Notes under the pieces: model-generated
What the model saw: the letters and a program-made list of their open reading frames with translations, nothing else
Told to the model about the DNA's origin: nothing
Database searches by the model: none
Shown: positions 1 through 7,581 of the stretch, in pieces
Layout of the letters: every line of letters begins with the position of its first letter
Position numbering within the stretch: the first letter of the stretch is position 1
DNA from: a virus
Length of the DNA stretch: 31,805 nucleotides
Strand: one strand, 5' to 3'
Virus record (IMG/VR): IMGVR_UViG_3300030117_001122
Location: 1 to 31,805 of that record
Translations under genes and position numbers: made by a program

Positions 1-57
1 AAACCTTTAGTCACTCAAATGCCAAGTTCAGTACCAACAAGATGGGTTCACAAATAA
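1..57 (+). CDS. terL: Terminase large subunit, 3' end (partial, duplicate of the copy at the right edge)
   Basis: Frame 1 reads the last 18 residues of the terminase (ending TRWVHK) and a TAA at 55-57. The full gene lies at the right end of the window. One base separates its stop from the portal ATG, the usual terL-portal order. It is a fragment only because the circular map was opened here. Confidence 0.95.
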   Translation, partial: KPLVTQMPSSVPTRWVHK

Positions 58-99
58 TATGGCTTATACAAGAGATGATGCTTACGAAACACATAAAGA
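1..99. repeat. Left copy of 99-bp terminal direct repeat
   Basis: These 99 bases are identical to 31707-31805. The repeat covers the last 57 bases of terL, its stop codon, and the first codons of the portal gene, so it is coding sequence present once in the real genome. The simplest reading is an assembler overlap on a circular or circularly permuted molecule; an odd length of 99 is a common k-mer size. The unique genome is 31,706 bp. Confidence 0.97.
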
Positions 100-1468
100 T
101 TACAAAGAAAACGTAAATCTTTGGGAATATTTTATAAGATCATACAATGGCGGTTATGATTATACTATCGGTCAATATTTGAACAGATACAATCTTGAAC
201 TAGATAACGAATATAATCAAAGACTCGGTAACACACCATGCGATAACCATTGTAAAAATATAATTCAAATTTATTCATCTTTTTTATTTAGAGTAAAAGC
301 TTCAAGAGATTTTGGTTCTATGGCTGATGAGCCTAGTTTAGAATCATTCTTAAAAGATGCAGACTTAGAGGGTAACAACTTTAACTCTGTAATGAAACAG
401 GCTCAAAACTATGCGGCTATCTATGGTCATACTTTTTTAGTATTAGATAAACCAGCTATACAAACTAGAACAAGAGCAGAAGAACTTAATCAAGAAATAA
501 GACCATATATTTCAATCGTTACACCTGAGAATGTTTTAGATTGGAATTTCAAAAGAGAAGTAAATGGTAAATATTATTTAGACTATCTAAAAGTTAGAGA
601 AGAAGTAGATAAAGATGGCGGTACATATTTTAGGTTATGGTTTCCTGATCGAATAGAAACAATTTATTCAAAAGATGATAGATCAGACCCAACCACAATA
701 GATACTGTCGATAATCTGATTGGCAAAATACCAGCAGTTATTTTATACAATTCCAAATCGCACAAAAGGGGGATTGGTCAATCAGACCTACAAGACATAG
801 CTGATTTGCAAAAAAGTATATACAATGAATTATCTGAGATTGAACAATTAATTAGATTAACAAACCACCCATCATTAGTAAAAACTCCAAGTGTCAATGC
901 AAGTGCTGGTGCTGGTGCAGTTATTGAAATGCCAGATGAAATGGACTCAAACCTAAAACCATATTTACTTCAACCATCAGGTCAAAATCTAAATGGTCTG
1001 ATGGACTCAATAAATCACAAAGTAGATGCAATAAATAGGATTGCACATACAGGAGCAGTAAGAACTACAAAACAACAAGTATCATCTGGAATAGCTTTGC
1101 AAACAGAGTTTGAATTACTTAATGCAAGACTATCAGAAAAAGCAGACAATTTAGAAATAGCAGAAGAACAATTATTTAGATGTTATGCTATGTTCCAAAA
1201 TACAACATTTGATGGTGAAATAAATTACCCAGATAGTTTTAATATTAGAGATTATGCTTCTGATTTGATTTACTTCCAACAAGCAAAAGCTATGTCTATT
1301 GGTTCACCTACATTTAACAAAGAAGTAGATAAAGAGATTGCAAGAGCAGTTGTAGATGATGATGAAAAACTAAATGAAATATTTGACGAGATAGATTCAC
1401 AAGCAGAAGTTGGTCAATTTACACAAGATGAAGTACAAGAAGAAACAGTAGAAGAAGAAGCAGTATAG
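59..1468 (+). CDS. Portal protein
   Basis: The 469-residue product should form the dodecameric ring at the capsid vertex through which DNA is packaged and ejected. Support comes from its place directly after terL and before the MuF head protein, from a length usual for portals, and from an alpha-helical body: the residue 330-385 stretch (IAHTGAVRT..., QVSSGIALQTEFELLNARLS) resembles the long stem/clip helices of marine siphophage portals. The C-terminus (about residues 430-469) is strongly acidic and glutamate-rich. Translation is probably coupled to terL, whose stop is one base upstream. The family assignment is by context and pattern, not by a search. Confidence 0.85.
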   Translation: MAYTRDDAYETHKDYKENVNLWEYFIRSYNGGYDYTIGQYLNRYNLELDNEYNQRLGNTPCDNHCKNIIQIYSSFLFRVKASRDFGSMADEPSLESFLKDADLEGNNFNSVMKQAQNYAAIYGHTFLVLDKPAIQTRTRAEELNQEIRPYISIVTPENVLDWNFKREVNGKYYLDYLKVREEVDKDGGTYFRLWFPDRIETIYSKDDRSDPTTIDTVDNLIGKIPAVILYNSKSHKRGIGQSDLQDIADLQKSIYNELSEIEQLIRLTNHPSLVKTPSVNASAGAGAVIEMPDEMDSNLKPYLLQPSGQNLNGLMDSINHKVDAINRIAHTGAVRTTKQQVSSGIALQTEFELLNARLSEKADNLEIAEEQLFRCYAMFQNTTFDGEINYPDSFNIRDYASDLIYFQQAKAMSIGSPTFNKEVDKEIARAVVDDDEKLNEIFDEIDSQAEVGQFTQDEVQEETVEEEAV

Positions 1469-1472
1469 ATGA

Positions 1473-3347
1473 ATGTCAGATATAGTAAAAGACCTAACAG
1501 AATACAGAATTAGAGGTATTGAAAAAGCTGAGATTGAATTTTACGAAGCACTTACAAGAACATTAGATAGAATAGAAGATCAAGTTATCTCATTAGCAAG
1601 TAAAGAACTACCTACACAAGCTGGACAACTTATGCAGTTGCAAAGTGCTGTAGCTTTACGACCAAAAATAAAATCAATATTAGATAAGGAATATCTACCT
1701 TTCGCAGACAGAGTTGTAAGAAAAGGATTTGGAGAACAAGCAAAAAGAGTTGAAAGACAATTTAAAACTCTTGGTATTATTCCACCAGAATTTCAAGAAC
1801 TTACTAAATCAGATTTATCTCTTATTAAAAATTTAAAACAACAATATTTCACACAATTTAAAGATGTTTCAAATAACTTTACAAGAATATTATCAGATAA
1901 AGTTTATCAAAATACATTAGTTGGTAATTCGTTTGTAGAACTTGAAGAAGAATTAAGACAATCCATAAATGGTATATATTCAACTTCAAATGACCCAGCA
2001 GTAAATAGATTAGTAAATTATGTAAAAAGAAATCAAGATAATCCATTATTGAAAGCAAGAGTAGATTCAGCAATAAAATTATTACAAAGCAAATATGCAA
2101 GAACAAGAACAGGAGAGAACATGAGAAGATATGCTGGTCAGATACTTAATGATTCTCTTAGAGATTTTGATGCCGCACTAAATTTAAATAAAGCTAAAGA
2201 TGCTGGATTAAAGTTTGTAAAATATTATGGTGATGTAATAGGAACGACCAGAGATTTATGTAGAAGAATGATAAATGGAGATTTGAATAAAAGAAAAAAT
2301 GGAGTTTTTTCAATAGACGAAATAAAACAAATCTGGAGAAGCAGAACATGGTCAGGTAAAAAATCTGGTAATCCATTAACAGTTAGAGGTGGATATAATT
2401 GCAGACATCAATTTAGTTATGTAAATCCTGATTGGTATGAGGAAGATGGCGAAGAATCTGAGATACTAAAACCAATAAAAAAACCAACAATATCGAAAAC
2501 TGTTTTAGCTACTTCATTAGCTAGACAAATAAAAATAAAAGATATGAAGATTGAAAAAACATCTATTAACCAAACAAATCTACAAAGAACAATATCTGAA
2601 AGTGCGAAAGATAAAAGATATTTAACTTATACACGATTTGGACAAACACTTCCTTTATCAAGGTATAATACAAGCGGAGTAGGAACAGTAAATTTAAGAG
2701 GAATGTCTGATAAAGCAAGTTCAATGATAGCAACAGTTGTAAAAGAGTTAAACGAGTTAGCAGATAAATATAATGTTCCAAGAATTAGAGAGATAACTGC
2801 ATCAAGAAGAATGAGAGCAATAGCTTCAATGGGTGATGGAATGATGAATGTAAATCCAAAATATTTTGAAAATGTTTTAAATGCTAAAGTTGCTACAAAT
2901 ATGATTAAAGAAGATAATTTATCAAACTTTAAATTAGGAACTGATGTTTCAAAAGAAATAGTAAAATATCCAAGAAGATTAACATTAGAGGAATATAGAA
3001 GAATAAAAGCGACACATCTTAGACCACATAATGCTTTTAACTATTTTACAGATGAATTGGATAAAGTAAGAAATATCTTGTACCACGAATTTGGACATCA
3101 AATACATCAAATGAGATTTATCGAAAAAGCAGATGTAATTAAAGAGTATCTTGAATCACAATACACTTTTGTGTCACCTATAGAAAAAAAATTGGCTTCT
3201 ATTAGAATAAAAGGTACAAGTTCAACAAGATATTCAGAAACAAACACAAAAGAATGGTTTGCAGAGAATTTTTCTTTATATGCTATGGACAAAAAGGATT
3301 TAGTTGACCCTAATTTTATTAAATTTTTTGAAAGTGAGGTAATGTAA
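1473..3347 (+). CDS. MuF-like minor head protein fused to a zincin-like (HExxH) domain
   Basis: This 624-residue protein has two recognisable parts. Residues about 130-320 look like the Mu gpF/SPP1 gp7 head-morphogenesis domain, ending in the typical cysteine/histidine signature (TTRDLCRRM near 258, GGYNCRH near 306). After a linker, residues about 380-624 hold a zincin-type motif, HEFGHQIH at 538-545, with downstream glutamates E594 and E598 (KEWFAENF) as candidate third zinc ligands. Plain MuF proteins are much shorter, so this is a fusion. MuF proteins enter the capsid through the portal, and some carry enzymatic or toxin domains at the C-terminus. The domain may process virion proteins or be an injected effector. 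The gene starts four bases after the portal stop. Confidence 0.82.
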   Translation: MSDIVKDLTEYRIRGIEKAEIEFYEALTRTLDRIEDQVISLASKELPTQAGQLMQLQSAVALRPKIKSILDKEYLPFADRVVRKGFGEQAKRVERQFKTLGIIPPEFQELTKSDLSLIKNLKQQYFTQFKDVSNNFTRILSDKVYQNTLVGNSFVELEEELRQSINGIYSTSNDPAVNRLVNYVKRNQDNPLLKARVDSAIKLLQSKYARTRTGENMRRYAGQILNDSLRDFDAALNLNKAKDAGLKFVKYYGDVIGTTRDLCRRMINGDLNKRKNGVFSIDEIKQIWRSRTWSGKKSGNPLTVRGGYNCRHQFSYVNPDWYEEDGEESEILKPIKKPTISKTVLATSLARQIKIKDMKIEKTSINQTNLQRTISESAKDKRYLTYTRFGQTLPLSRYNTSGVGTVNLRGMSDKASSMIATVVKELNELADKYNVPRIREITASRRMRAIASMGDGMMNVNPKYFENVLNAKVATNMIKEDNLSNFKLGTDVSKEIVKYPRRLTLEEYRRIKATHLRPHNAFNYFTDELDKVRNILYHEFGHQIHQMRFIEKADVIKEYLESQYTFVSPIEKKLASIRIKGTSSTRYSETNTKEWFAENFSLYAMDKKDLVDPNFIKFFESEVM

Positions 3348-3559
3348 TGACAACACAATTATTAGCAGAAGCACAAGAAATAGTTGATAAAAAAGATTTA
3401 TCTGTTGATGACTACAATAGATTTTTAGAAATAGGTAATCTTATTGAAGATAATGAACTATTGTTTTTTTATGATAATTTAGATGAAGCATTTTCATTAA
3501 GACTACCTGAGATAGCAGAAAAAGTGGGAAGTTATTCGTTTGTTCAAGAGCAATTTTGA
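3347..3559 (+). CDS. Small acidic protein of unknown function
   Basis: A 70-residue acidic protein without cysteines or membrane segments. Its ATG overlaps the last base of the preceding stop (TAATG), indicating translational coupling to the MuF-zincin gene. Position suggests a partner of that protein, for example a cofactor or an inhibitor keeping the zincin domain silent before packaging, but no motif supports this. I do not recognise the family. Confidence 0.75.
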   Translation: MTTQLLAEAQEIVDKKDLSVDDYNRFLEIGNLIEDNELLFFYDNLDEAFSLRLPEIAEKVGSYSFVQEQF

Positions 3560-3582
3560 CAATTTGATTTTTTGTTGATAAA
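3556..3582 (+). promoter_or_regulatory. Candidate promoter for the scaffold-capsid genes
   Basis: A perfect -35 hexamer TTGACA (3556-3561) is followed after 15 bases by GATAAA (3577-3582), four of six matches to TATAAT. The short spacer makes it imperfect. It lies just before the scaffold and capsid genes, and the hairpin after the capsid gene could close that transcript. Confidence 0.4.
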
Positions 3583-3588
3583 TCAACA
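3573..3588 (+). other. Short hairpin ahead of the scaffold gene
   Basis: TGTTGA and TCAACA form a six-base-pair stem with a TAAA loop, 21 bases before the scaffold ATG. If transcription starts upstream it may stabilise the 5' end of the message. It overlaps the candidate -10 element, so it could also be a protein-binding site. Confidence 0.35.
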
Positions 3589-3609
3589 GTATTAACAATA
3601 GGAGAAAAT

Positions 3610-4314
3610 ATGTCAGAAGACAAACAGGTTAATCAACCGCAAAATGATGTTCAGGAAGCTGAAGTTAAACAAACTCAAACTGACGAAAAACCAACAGCAA
3701 GTTTCAATCAAGAAGATGTTGATAGAATAGTCAAACAAAGACTTGAAGCTGAAAAAGCAAAACATCAAAGAATGTTAGATGAAACAAAGAAAAAAGAAGA
3801 AGAAATCTTAAAAGAAAAGCAAATACAAGAAGCTAAAACAAAAGCTGATCTTGAAAATCTTATGAAAGCTAGAATAGCTGAAAAAGACAAAGAGTTAGCT
3901 GATTGGAAAAGCAAAGTAAAAACTATCAATGTAGATAATAGTATTTTATCATTGGCTTCAAAGAACAATGCTATAGCACCAGATCAAGTAGTTTCTTTAT
4001 TAAAAAACGAAGTAAATTATAATGATGATGGTAGAGTAGAAATACTTGATAATAATAAGAACATAAGATACAACCCAAAAGGTGAACTACTTACTATTGA
4101 AGATCGAGTAAAAGAGTTTTTAGATGCTAACCCACATTTCCGAAAAGGGTCTTTGTCTGGAACAGGTAGCCAGAGTAGTGTCGAGGGTAAAACTGTAAAA
4201 CCATTTAACATTCAGGACTTAGACATGAGCAAGGCGGAAGATCGTCAAAAGTATGCAGAGTATCGCAAACAAAGAGATTCCAGACCTACTCAAATAAATT
4301 TAACAAACAAATAA
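3610..4314 (+). CDS. Capsid scaffolding protein (DUF4355-like)
   Basis: This 234-residue, highly charged helical protein has the pattern of DUF4355-type phage scaffolds: a disordered N-terminus rich in Gln, Glu and Lys, the motif FNQEDVDRIVKQRLEAEK at about residues 33-50, a long coiled coil to about residue 100, and a basic C-terminal tail. It precedes the major capsid gene, the usual arrangement. The protein would direct assembly of the coat subunits into the procapsid and then leave. It starts after a good SD (aggagaaaat). No protease gene is apparent nearby, so scaffold may exit intact. Confidence 0.85.
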   Translation: MSEDKQVNQPQNDVQEAEVKQTQTDEKPTASFNQEDVDRIVKQRLEAEKAKHQRMLDETKKKEEEILKEKQIQEAKTKADLENLMKARIAEKDKELADWKSKVKTINVDNSILSLASKNNAIAPDQVVSLLKNEVNYNDDGRVEILDNNKNIRYNPKGELLTIEDRVKEFLDANPHFRKGSLSGTGSQSSVEGKTVKPFNIQDLDMSKAEDRQKYAEYRKQRDSRPTQINLTNK

Positions 4315-4330
4315 ATAGAGGAAAAACAAA

Positions 4331-5188
4331 ATGGCAAACGAAAGCACAAGTTCTACACTCTCGGAATTATACACAGAGATTGTAGCAGAGGCATTATTCG
4401 TAGCTAGTGAGCAATCAATTATGCGACCGCTAGTACGAAACTATGCAGTAACAGGTGGCGGAAAGTCAGTTGAAGTTCCAATTTACTCTGCTGTATCTGC
4501 GGCGGCTGTATCGGAAGCATCTGATTTATCTAACACAGCAATCAATCCAACTTCAGTAACAATCACTTGTTCTGAAAATGGAATAATGACAACTTTAACT
4601 GATCTAGGAAGAAATGCGGCTCCAAGAAATGTAGCGGCTGATATTGGTAGATTATTTGGAGAAGCGATTGCAAAAAAAATAGACACAGACTTAACAGCTT
4701 TATTCGGTGGTTTCTCAACAACTGTCGGTTCAGCTTCTACAGCTATGTCTGCGGCATTGATATTCCAAGCAGTAGCTAAATTAAGAGCGGCTGGTGTTTC
4801 AGGAGATGGTCTTAATGCTGTAATCCACCCACAAGTAGCATTTGATTTAAAATCAGGTCTTACAAATACATTTGCTAACCCTAATCCTGGTGTTGGTAAT
4901 GAGATTCTAAGATCAAGCTTAGTAGGTCAAATCGCTGGTGTAAATATATTTGAAACTTCAAATATGGCGGACTCATCAGGTAATAATCCAGGTACTACAG
5001 GAGATTACAAAGGTGCAGTATTTAATCAAGATGCTTTAGGACTAGCTATGATGCAAGACTTAAAAATCGAAACTCAAAGAGATGCTTCTCTAAGAGCAGA
5101 CGAGATTGTTGCAACAGCAGTTTATGGTGTCGGTGAATTAAATGATGCTAATGGTGTTGAAGTCGAGTCAGACTCATCAATCCAATAA
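4331..5188 (+). CDS. Major capsid protein
   Basis: The 285-residue product is placed directly after the scaffold and has the composition of an HK97-fold coat protein: few charges, many Ala, Ser, Thr and Gly, with a stretch near residues 155-170 (GDGLNAVIHPQVAFDLKSG) that resembles the P-domain segment of marine phage coat proteins. The N-terminus (ELYTEIVAEALFVASE) looks like the amphipathic N-arm helix of the short coat proteins that need no prohead protease. SD is agagga. A GC-rich hairpin follows within 10 bases of the stop, in keeping with a strongly expressed gene. Confidence 0.88.
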   Translation: MANESTSSTLSELYTEIVAEALFVASEQSIMRPLVRNYAVTGGGKSVEVPIYSAVSAAAVSEASDLSNTAINPTSVTITCSENGIMTTLTDLGRNAAPRNVAADIGRLFGEAIAKKIDTDLTALFGGFSTTVGSASTAMSAALIFQAVAKLRAAGVSGDGLNAVIHPQVAFDLKSGLTNTFANPNPGVGNEILRSSLVGQIAGVNIFETSNMADSSGNNPGTTGDYKGAVFNQDALGLAMMQDLKIETQRDASLRADEIVATAVYGVGELNDANGVEVESDSSIQ

Positions 5189-5197
5189 TAGGATAAC

Positions 5198-5223
5198 TAT
5201 AAGGGCGAGAAATCGCCCTTATA
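5198..5223 (+). terminator. Strong hairpin after the capsid gene, probable partial terminator or mRNA stabiliser
   Basis: An 11-base-pair perfect stem (5198-5208 with 5213-5223), core AAGGGCGA/TCGCCCTT, closes on a GAAA tetraloop. It is among the most GC-rich elements in an AT-rich genome. A proper U-tract is missing (the following bases are ttaacta), so it may act as an inefficient terminator or block 3' exonucleases. Confidence 0.7.
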
Positions 5224-5241
5224 TTAACTAGGAGAAAAATT

Positions 5242-5451
5242 ATGGAAGAAATGATTAAACTTACAAATGGAAAGAAAACTATAATTAGATCAAAAATTCA
5301 ATACGAAGCAAATGTAGCACACTTTAAAATGAGAGGATTTACTCCTTTAGACGAAGTAAAAAAAGAAATTAAAAAGGCGACTTTAAAAGATATTGCTGAT
5401 AAAGTTGTGCAACTCAAACCAAAGAAAAAAAAAGCGAGGAAGAAAAAATGA
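5242..5451 (+). CDS. Small basic protein with KKKK/RKKK C-terminus
   Basis: A 69-residue protein beginning EEMIKLTNGKKTIIRSK and ending in a run of lysines and arginines (about residues 58-69). The start has a good SD (aggagaaaaatt). It sits between capsid and connector genes, where small head proteins are often found. The basic tail could bind packaged DNA or the negatively charged capsid interior. I do not recognise the family. Confidence 0.75.
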   Translation: MEEMIKLTNGKKTIIRSKIQYEANVAHFKMRGFTPLDEVKKEIKKATLKDIADKVVQLKPKKKKARKKK

Positions 5452-5549
5452 AAAACTATAAAAAATATTGGAAAATTGTAAAAGATAATCCAAAAGTTGC
5501 TATGGGTGTTATCATAGTTCTTGCGATAATTATTTCATGGGTATCGTAA
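5448..5549 (+). CDS. 33-residue single-pass membrane protein
   Basis: An ATGA overlap with the preceding gene starts this short frame: a basic N-terminus (KNYKKYWKIVKDNPK) followed by a hydrophobic segment (about residues 18-33, VAMGVIIVLAIIISWVS). One base separates its stop from the next ATG, so it fits tightly into the gene string. A micro-membrane protein among head genes is unusual. It could be an injected or lysis-related peptide; no function is assigned. Confidence 0.6.
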   Translation: MKNYKKYWKIVKDNPKVAMGVIIVLAIIISWVS

Positions 5550-5550
5550 T

Positions 5551-6036
5551 ATGGCAAACTTTACAGGTGCAAATGTAATAACAGCTAGTGATGTAACTAA
5601 ATATCAACCAGATGTTTTTGATTTTGGTATTGCATCAGGCTCTACAGAAGCAACAAATTATTTTGCACAAACTACAAATGATATTTTAAGACAGCTTAGA
5701 ATAGAATGGTTTCCAACTTACAAAACAAATGTCTATACAGATATTACAGTTTTAAATACTGTAGAGATGGAAAACACAAAAGTAAATTTAGATCAGTTTG
5801 AGAGGGCTGGTGTATATTTATTTCTTGGTAGATTTCTTTTACCAGCATTAACAAAATTTAGACCTGAAGCTGACAAAGATAGATTTGAAAGAATGGGTGA
5901 ATATTATATGTCAGAATATAACAAAGAGTTCAGAGCAATACTTGAAGATGGTGTTGAATATGACTCTACAGCAGATGGCTCTATAGTTTCAAATGAAAGA
6001 GAACCTTTACATGGTTTAAGAAGATTGAATAGATAA
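5551..6036 (+). CDS. Putative head-tail connector (adaptor) protein
   Basis: The 161-residue protein lies where siphophages encode the adaptor that docks under the portal (HK97 gp6 / SPP1 gp15 position). Its helix-rich middle (residues 75-130, including LDQFERAGVYLFLGRFLLPA) and length suit that role, but no diagnostic motif is visible. Its stop overlaps the next gene's start (TAATGG). Confidence 0.6.
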   Translation: MANFTGANVITASDVTKYQPDVFDFGIASGSTEATNYFAQTTNDILRQLRIEWFPTYKTNVYTDITVLNTVEMENTKVNLDQFERAGVYLFLGRFLLPALTKFRPEADKDRFERMGEYYMSEYNKEFRAILEDGVEYDSTADGSIVSNEREPLHGLRRLNR

Positions 6037-6512
6037 TGGCTGTCAATCTAAATATCAAAACAAACTCTAAAGAAATTTCTGCAAAATTTAAAAAGTTTGG
6101 TTCTGTATTACCAAGAATAATTGATAAAGGTGTAAAACAAGCTGGTTTTCAATTAGTTGATAGAATTAGAAGCCAAACACAAAAAGGTATTGATTTTAAA
6201 GATAGAAGATTTGCACCATATTCAGAGGGCTATATTAAAAGATTGCAGAGTGAAGATAGACCAACAGCAGTAGATTTAATTTATGATAATAGAATGTTGG
6301 GTGCTTTAACTCCATCAATGGTTAAGAAAACAGGAAAGCATAAAGTAACATTAGCTTTTACAAGAAAAGAGGAAATTGATAAGGCTTTTTTTAATCAAGT
6401 AACCAATGAACCACAAAGAGAATTTTTTGGCTTTAATACTAAAACAGAAAAGATTATAAACAAAGCCTTTAATAAATTTGTCGAAAAAGAATTACGAAAC
6501 TTTAAATTATGA
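6036..6512 (+). CDS. Phage virion morphogenesis protein (Mu gpG / HK97 gp10-like tail completion)
   Basis: This 158-residue protein has features of the phage virion morphogenesis family: an N-terminal helix ending in QLVDRIRSQTQKGIDFKDRRF, the FAPYSEGYIKRLQ motif near residues 61-73, an LIYDNRMLGALT segment near 81-92, and QREFFGF near 127-133. Members join heads to tails or complete tails. It overlaps the downstream gene by four bases (ATGA-type), as expected in this tightly coupled neck-gene run. Confidence 0.8.
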   Translation: MAVNLNIKTNSKEISAKFKKFGSVLPRIIDKGVKQAGFQLVDRIRSQTQKGIDFKDRRFAPYSEGYIKRLQSEDRPTAVDLIYDNRMLGALTPSMVKKTGKHKVTLAFTRKEEIDKAFFNQVTNEPQREFFGFNTKTEKIINKAFNKFVEKELRNFKL

Positions 6513-6946
6513 GTACAAGAGAAAATATTGCATCAAATATATTATCTACCATTTCTGGTATATCTAGCCCAAGTATAAAAAAAGCTACAAGGCAACCATT
6601 TCAATTAGATGAATTATCTGACAAACAATATCCAGCAGTTATAGTTCAAACATCAGAAGAAACTAGAGAAGATCAAGAAATAGGTTCAGGTGCAAAAACA
6701 AGGATTGGTACGATAGACTTTTTAGTTCTTGGATTTGTAAAAGGTGCAGAAGTTAATATTGATACAAAAAGGAATCAGTTAATAACAGCTATTGAAACAG
6801 AACTAGAATCTGATATTACTCGATCAGGTAATGCACTTGATACAGAAGTTATTCAGGTTGAAACTGACGAGGGAACATTATTTCCGATAGGTGGTATTAG
6901 AATGACGATTAGGTGTATTTACGAATTTGAAGCTGGTACACCATAG
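6509..6946 (+). CDS. Putative tail terminator protein
   Basis: A 145-residue protein between the morphogenesis and tail tube genes, the usual place of the gpU/gp17-type tail terminator that caps the tail and joins the neck. The sequence has the expected flow: an N-terminal helix (residues 1-20), YPAVIVQTSEE strand near 41-51, a long middle helix (NQLITAIETELESD) and a C-terminal strand ending YEFEAGTP. The last piece, together with length and order, is typical, but the assignment remains context-driven. Confidence 0.65.
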   Translation: MSTRENIASNILSTISGISSPSIKKATRQPFQLDELSDKQYPAVIVQTSEETREDQEIGSGAKTRIGTIDFLVLGFVKGAEVNIDTKRNQLITAIETELESDITRSGNALDTEVIQVETDEGTLFPIGGIRMTIRCIYEFEAGTP

Positions 6947-6954
6947 GAGATAAT

Positions 6955-7155
6955 ATGAACAAAGATAAAATAATAGACAAGATAGAAAAGAAAATAGATA
7001 GCATTGAAAAGTTACATGACAAGGAATCATTGATGTGTGAAGAAGTCAAAGATTTACTTGCAGAACTTAGAGATGAAGAAGATGACTCATTTGAAGATGA
7101 TGAAGAATTTGAAGATGACGAACAAGAAGAAATTGACGAAGAAGAAGAAAACTAA
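6955..7155 (+). CDS. Small highly acidic protein
   Basis: A 66-residue protein with a charged helical N-terminus (NKDKIIDKIEKKIDSIEKLH) and a C-terminal half (residues 42-66) almost entirely Asp and Glu. A good SD (aggagata) precedes it. Acidic proteins in tail modules may act as assembly helpers or DNA mimics; neither can be shown here. It is probably real, given codon usage, tight spacing and SD. Confidence 0.65.
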   Translation: MNKDKIIDKIEKKIDSIEKLHDKESLMCEEVKDLLAELRDEEDDSFEDDEEFEDDEQEEIDEEEEN

Positions 7156-7185
7156 TATAACAATTTAATCAAAGGAGAATAAAAA

Positions 7186-7572
7186 ATGGCAGTACATCAT
7201 GGTAAAGAGGGTGAAGTAACAGTAGGTGGTTCAGCAGTTGGTGAACTTGTTTCATTCACTTTAGAAACTACAGGAGATGTTGTTGAAAGTACAAAAATGG
7301 CTGATGCCGCTAAAACTTTTGTTGCTGGTAGAACATCATTCTCTGGTACTTTAGAAATGCACTTTGACGAAGCAGATAGTGTTCAAACACAATTAACTGC
7401 TGGTGCAAGTATAACTTTTAAATTATTACCAGAGGGCGGTTCAACAGGTGACAGAAAATTTGAGGGTGCAAGTGTTATTACAGGAATGTCAGTATCACAA
7501 CCTTTAGATGGAATAGTTGCTAGATCAGTTACTTTTCAAGGAACAGGTGCTTTAACAATAGGAACTGAATAA
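7186..7572 (+). CDS. Major tail tube protein
   Basis: This 128-residue beta-rich protein sits before the tail chaperone and tape measure, the fixed position of the tail tube gene. Motifs common to short siphophage tube proteins are visible: the opening HHGKEGEVTVGGSAVGELVSF, the KMADAAKTFVAGRTSFSGTLE segment near residues 44-64, and the closing PLDGIVARSVTFQGTGAL. It has a strong SD (aaaggagaataaaaa), in keeping with high copy number. It should polymerise as hexamer rings around the tape measure. Confidence 0.85.
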   Translation: MAVHHGKEGEVTVGGSAVGELVSFTLETTGDVVESTKMADAAKTFVAGRTSFSGTLEMHFDEADSVQTQLTAGASITFKLLPEGGSTGDRKFEGASVITGMSVSQPLDGIVARSVTFQGTGALTIGTE

Positions 7573-7581
7573 TATTAATTT

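Noticed and set aside
1-99. Terminal repeat as a biological direct terminal repeat or att site
   Set aside because: It is coding, cuts two genes, and has an odd length typical of assembler overlap; no integrase gene exists.
1879-3358. Several reverse-strand open frames opposite the MuF-zincin gene
   Set aside because: They have Leu/Ile/Tyr-rich nonsense composition typical of the complement of an AT-rich gene, no SD, and no fit to the gene string.
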